NCBI GenBank assembly: GCA_963701065.1
Contig: OY969558.1
Span: forward strand, 930,001-994,000
DNA from: Aquirickettsiella gammari
Lineage (GTDB): Bacteria; Pseudomonadota; Gammaproteobacteria; Diplorickettsiales; Diplorickettsiaceae
Length of the DNA: 64,000 nt
Direction: 5' to 3'
The notes beneath the pieces are model-generated. The model ran no database searches, was not told the DNA's origin, and saw nothing but the letters and a program-made list of their open reading frames with translations. Of this stretch, positions 63,177-64,000 are shown piece after piece. Both the position numbers and the translations under genes were made by a program. The number at the start of each line of letters is the position of its first letter. Positions within the stretch are counted from its first letter, which is position 1.

Positions 63177-64000
63177 ATGCAAAAAAAACCAATTAGAATA
63201 GCTGTAACGGGCGCCGCTGGCCAAATAGGCTATGCTTTATTATTTCGTATTGCCTCAGGTCAAATGTTTGGACCTGAACAACCTGTAATACTCCATTTAT
63301 TAGAGTTAGAGAGAAGTCTTTTGGCATTGCATGGAATCGCCATGGAGCTTGATGACTGTGCGTTCCCATTATTACAAGGGATTGTTTGTACAAGCCAGCT
63401 TAATGAAGCGATGAAGAATATTAATTGGGCTATTTTAGTAGGTTCAATGCCACGTAAGGAAGGAATGGAGCGAGCGGATCTTTTAAAAATAAATGGAGGT
63501 ATTTTTGCTCCTCAAGGAAAAGCCATTAATGCCAATGCTGCTGAAGATGTAAAAATATTTGTTGTCGGTAACCCGTGTAATACTAATTGTTTGATTGCAA
63601 TGCATCATGCTCCCGATATTGCAAATAATCGTTTTTTTGCAATGACTTTACTAGATGAGAATCGGGCACGAGTGCAGTTAGCTAAAAAAGCGGGTGTTTC
63701 AGTTGAAGAAGTGACTCAATTGGCCATTTGGGGTAATCACTCATCAACGCAGTACCCTGATTTTTACAATGCCAAGATTGCTAATAAATCGCTTATCGAA
63801 GTCATTACGGATAAAAATTGGCTGGAAAATGATTTTATTCCATTGGTGCAGAAAAGAGGGGCTGCCGTCATTAAGGCAAGAGGTGCTTCATCGGCAGCAT
63901 CCGCTGCGAATGCAGTAATCGGTAGTATTTACCATTTAACACATGATACAAAAAAGGGCGACTATTTTTCAGTGGCCTCTTGTTCTTTGGGTCAATACGG
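63177..64000 (+). CDS. mdh: Malate dehydrogenase (3' partial)
   Basis: Oxidises malate to oxaloacetate with NAD in the TCA cycle. ATG 63177; 274 codons are present and the frame is open to the window end. NAD motif TGAAGQIGYALLFRIASG, MELDDCAFP, VGNPCNTN, TLLDENRARVQLAKKAGV and catalytic histidine in WGNHSSTQYPDF. The MELDDCAFP and WGNHSSTQ motifs place it in the cytosolic-type (Thermus/Coxiella) branch and not the short E. coli type. Confidence 0.96.
   Translation, partial: MQKKPIRIAVTGAAGQIGYALLFRIASGQMFGPEQPVILHLLELERSLLALHGIAMELDDCAFPLLQGIVCTSQLNEAMKNINWAILVGSMPRKEGMERADLLKINGGIFAPQGKAINANAAEDVKIFVVGNPCNTNCLIAMHHAPDIANNRFFAMTLLDENRARVQLAKKAGVSVEEVTQLAIWGNHSSTQYPDFYNAKIANKSLIEVITDKNWLENDFIPLVQKRGAAVIKARGASSAASAANAVIGSIYHLTHDTKKGDYFSVASCSLGQY

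Overview
The window is a gene-dense, AT-rich chromosomal segment of a gammaproteobacterium. Gene order and protein types point to the Legionellales, most like the Coxiellaceae/Rickettsiella-Diplorickettsia branch; this placement is inferred from recognised families, not from a database search. Supporting points are the gammaproteobacterial blocks rplM-rpsI-petABC-sspAB, tig-clpP-clpX-lon-hupB-ppiD, ndk-rlmN-pilF-hisS-yfgM-bamB-der and gcvR-bcp, a two-piece-type tmRNA-free (standard one-piece) ssrA, and the lplT-aas fusion. Seven tRNA genes and one tmRNA are present. I see no rRNA, CRISPR array, insertion sequence or prophage.

Layout. 1-5786: pyrimidine operon carB (5' end outside the window)-pyrB-pyrI-pyrC, ending against a convergent haem cluster hemD-hemX-hemY (5781-8466, minus). 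8637-11251: pgk-pyk. 11319-14772: fur, bamE, rnfH, ratA, smpB, ssrA and a gcvR-like gene. 14805-19597: bcp, a PerM-type permease and guaB-guaA. 19797-21921: small accessory patch with a catalytically degenerate S24-type repressor, a LuxR-type ligand-binding domain without a DNA-binding domain, and a glycerophosphodiesterase. 22154-28961: ndk to der. 28985-36518: dam, a 764-residue multi-membrane coiled-coil protein of unknown function, rsmJ, a PmtA-like methyltransferase, a lone hisC, coaX and a DUF218 protein. 36694-40248: a siderophore (NIS) synthetase with an MFS exporter, then a GtrA protein. 40236-40800: tRNA cluster Pro-Arg-His-Lys. 41133-51931: lplT-aas fusion, rarA, rimK-rimB, sspB-sspA, petCBA, rpsI-rplM (all minus after aas). 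52112-64000: hemB, tRNA-Leu, tig, clpP, clpX, lon, hupB, tRNA-Val, tRNA-Asp, ppiD, ispD, cysQ, mdh (3' end outside).

Most of the window is housekeeping: pyrimidine, purine, haem, glycolysis, respiration, protein quality control and outer-membrane assembly. The most unusual points are: a CarB that resembles the eukaryotic CAD/Bacteroidetes-type synthetase rather than the enterobacterial type, sitting beside ordinary gammaproteobacterial PyrB/PyrI; the unknown 764-residue protein with a repeated hairpin-plus-coiled-coil unit; a compact siderophore synthesis/export operon; the orphan LuxR-type sensor domain next to a dead S24 repressor; and two folding factors (trigger factor and PpiD) whose prolyl-isomerase domains are eroded or missing. 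No single locus is an obvious new defence or mobile system.
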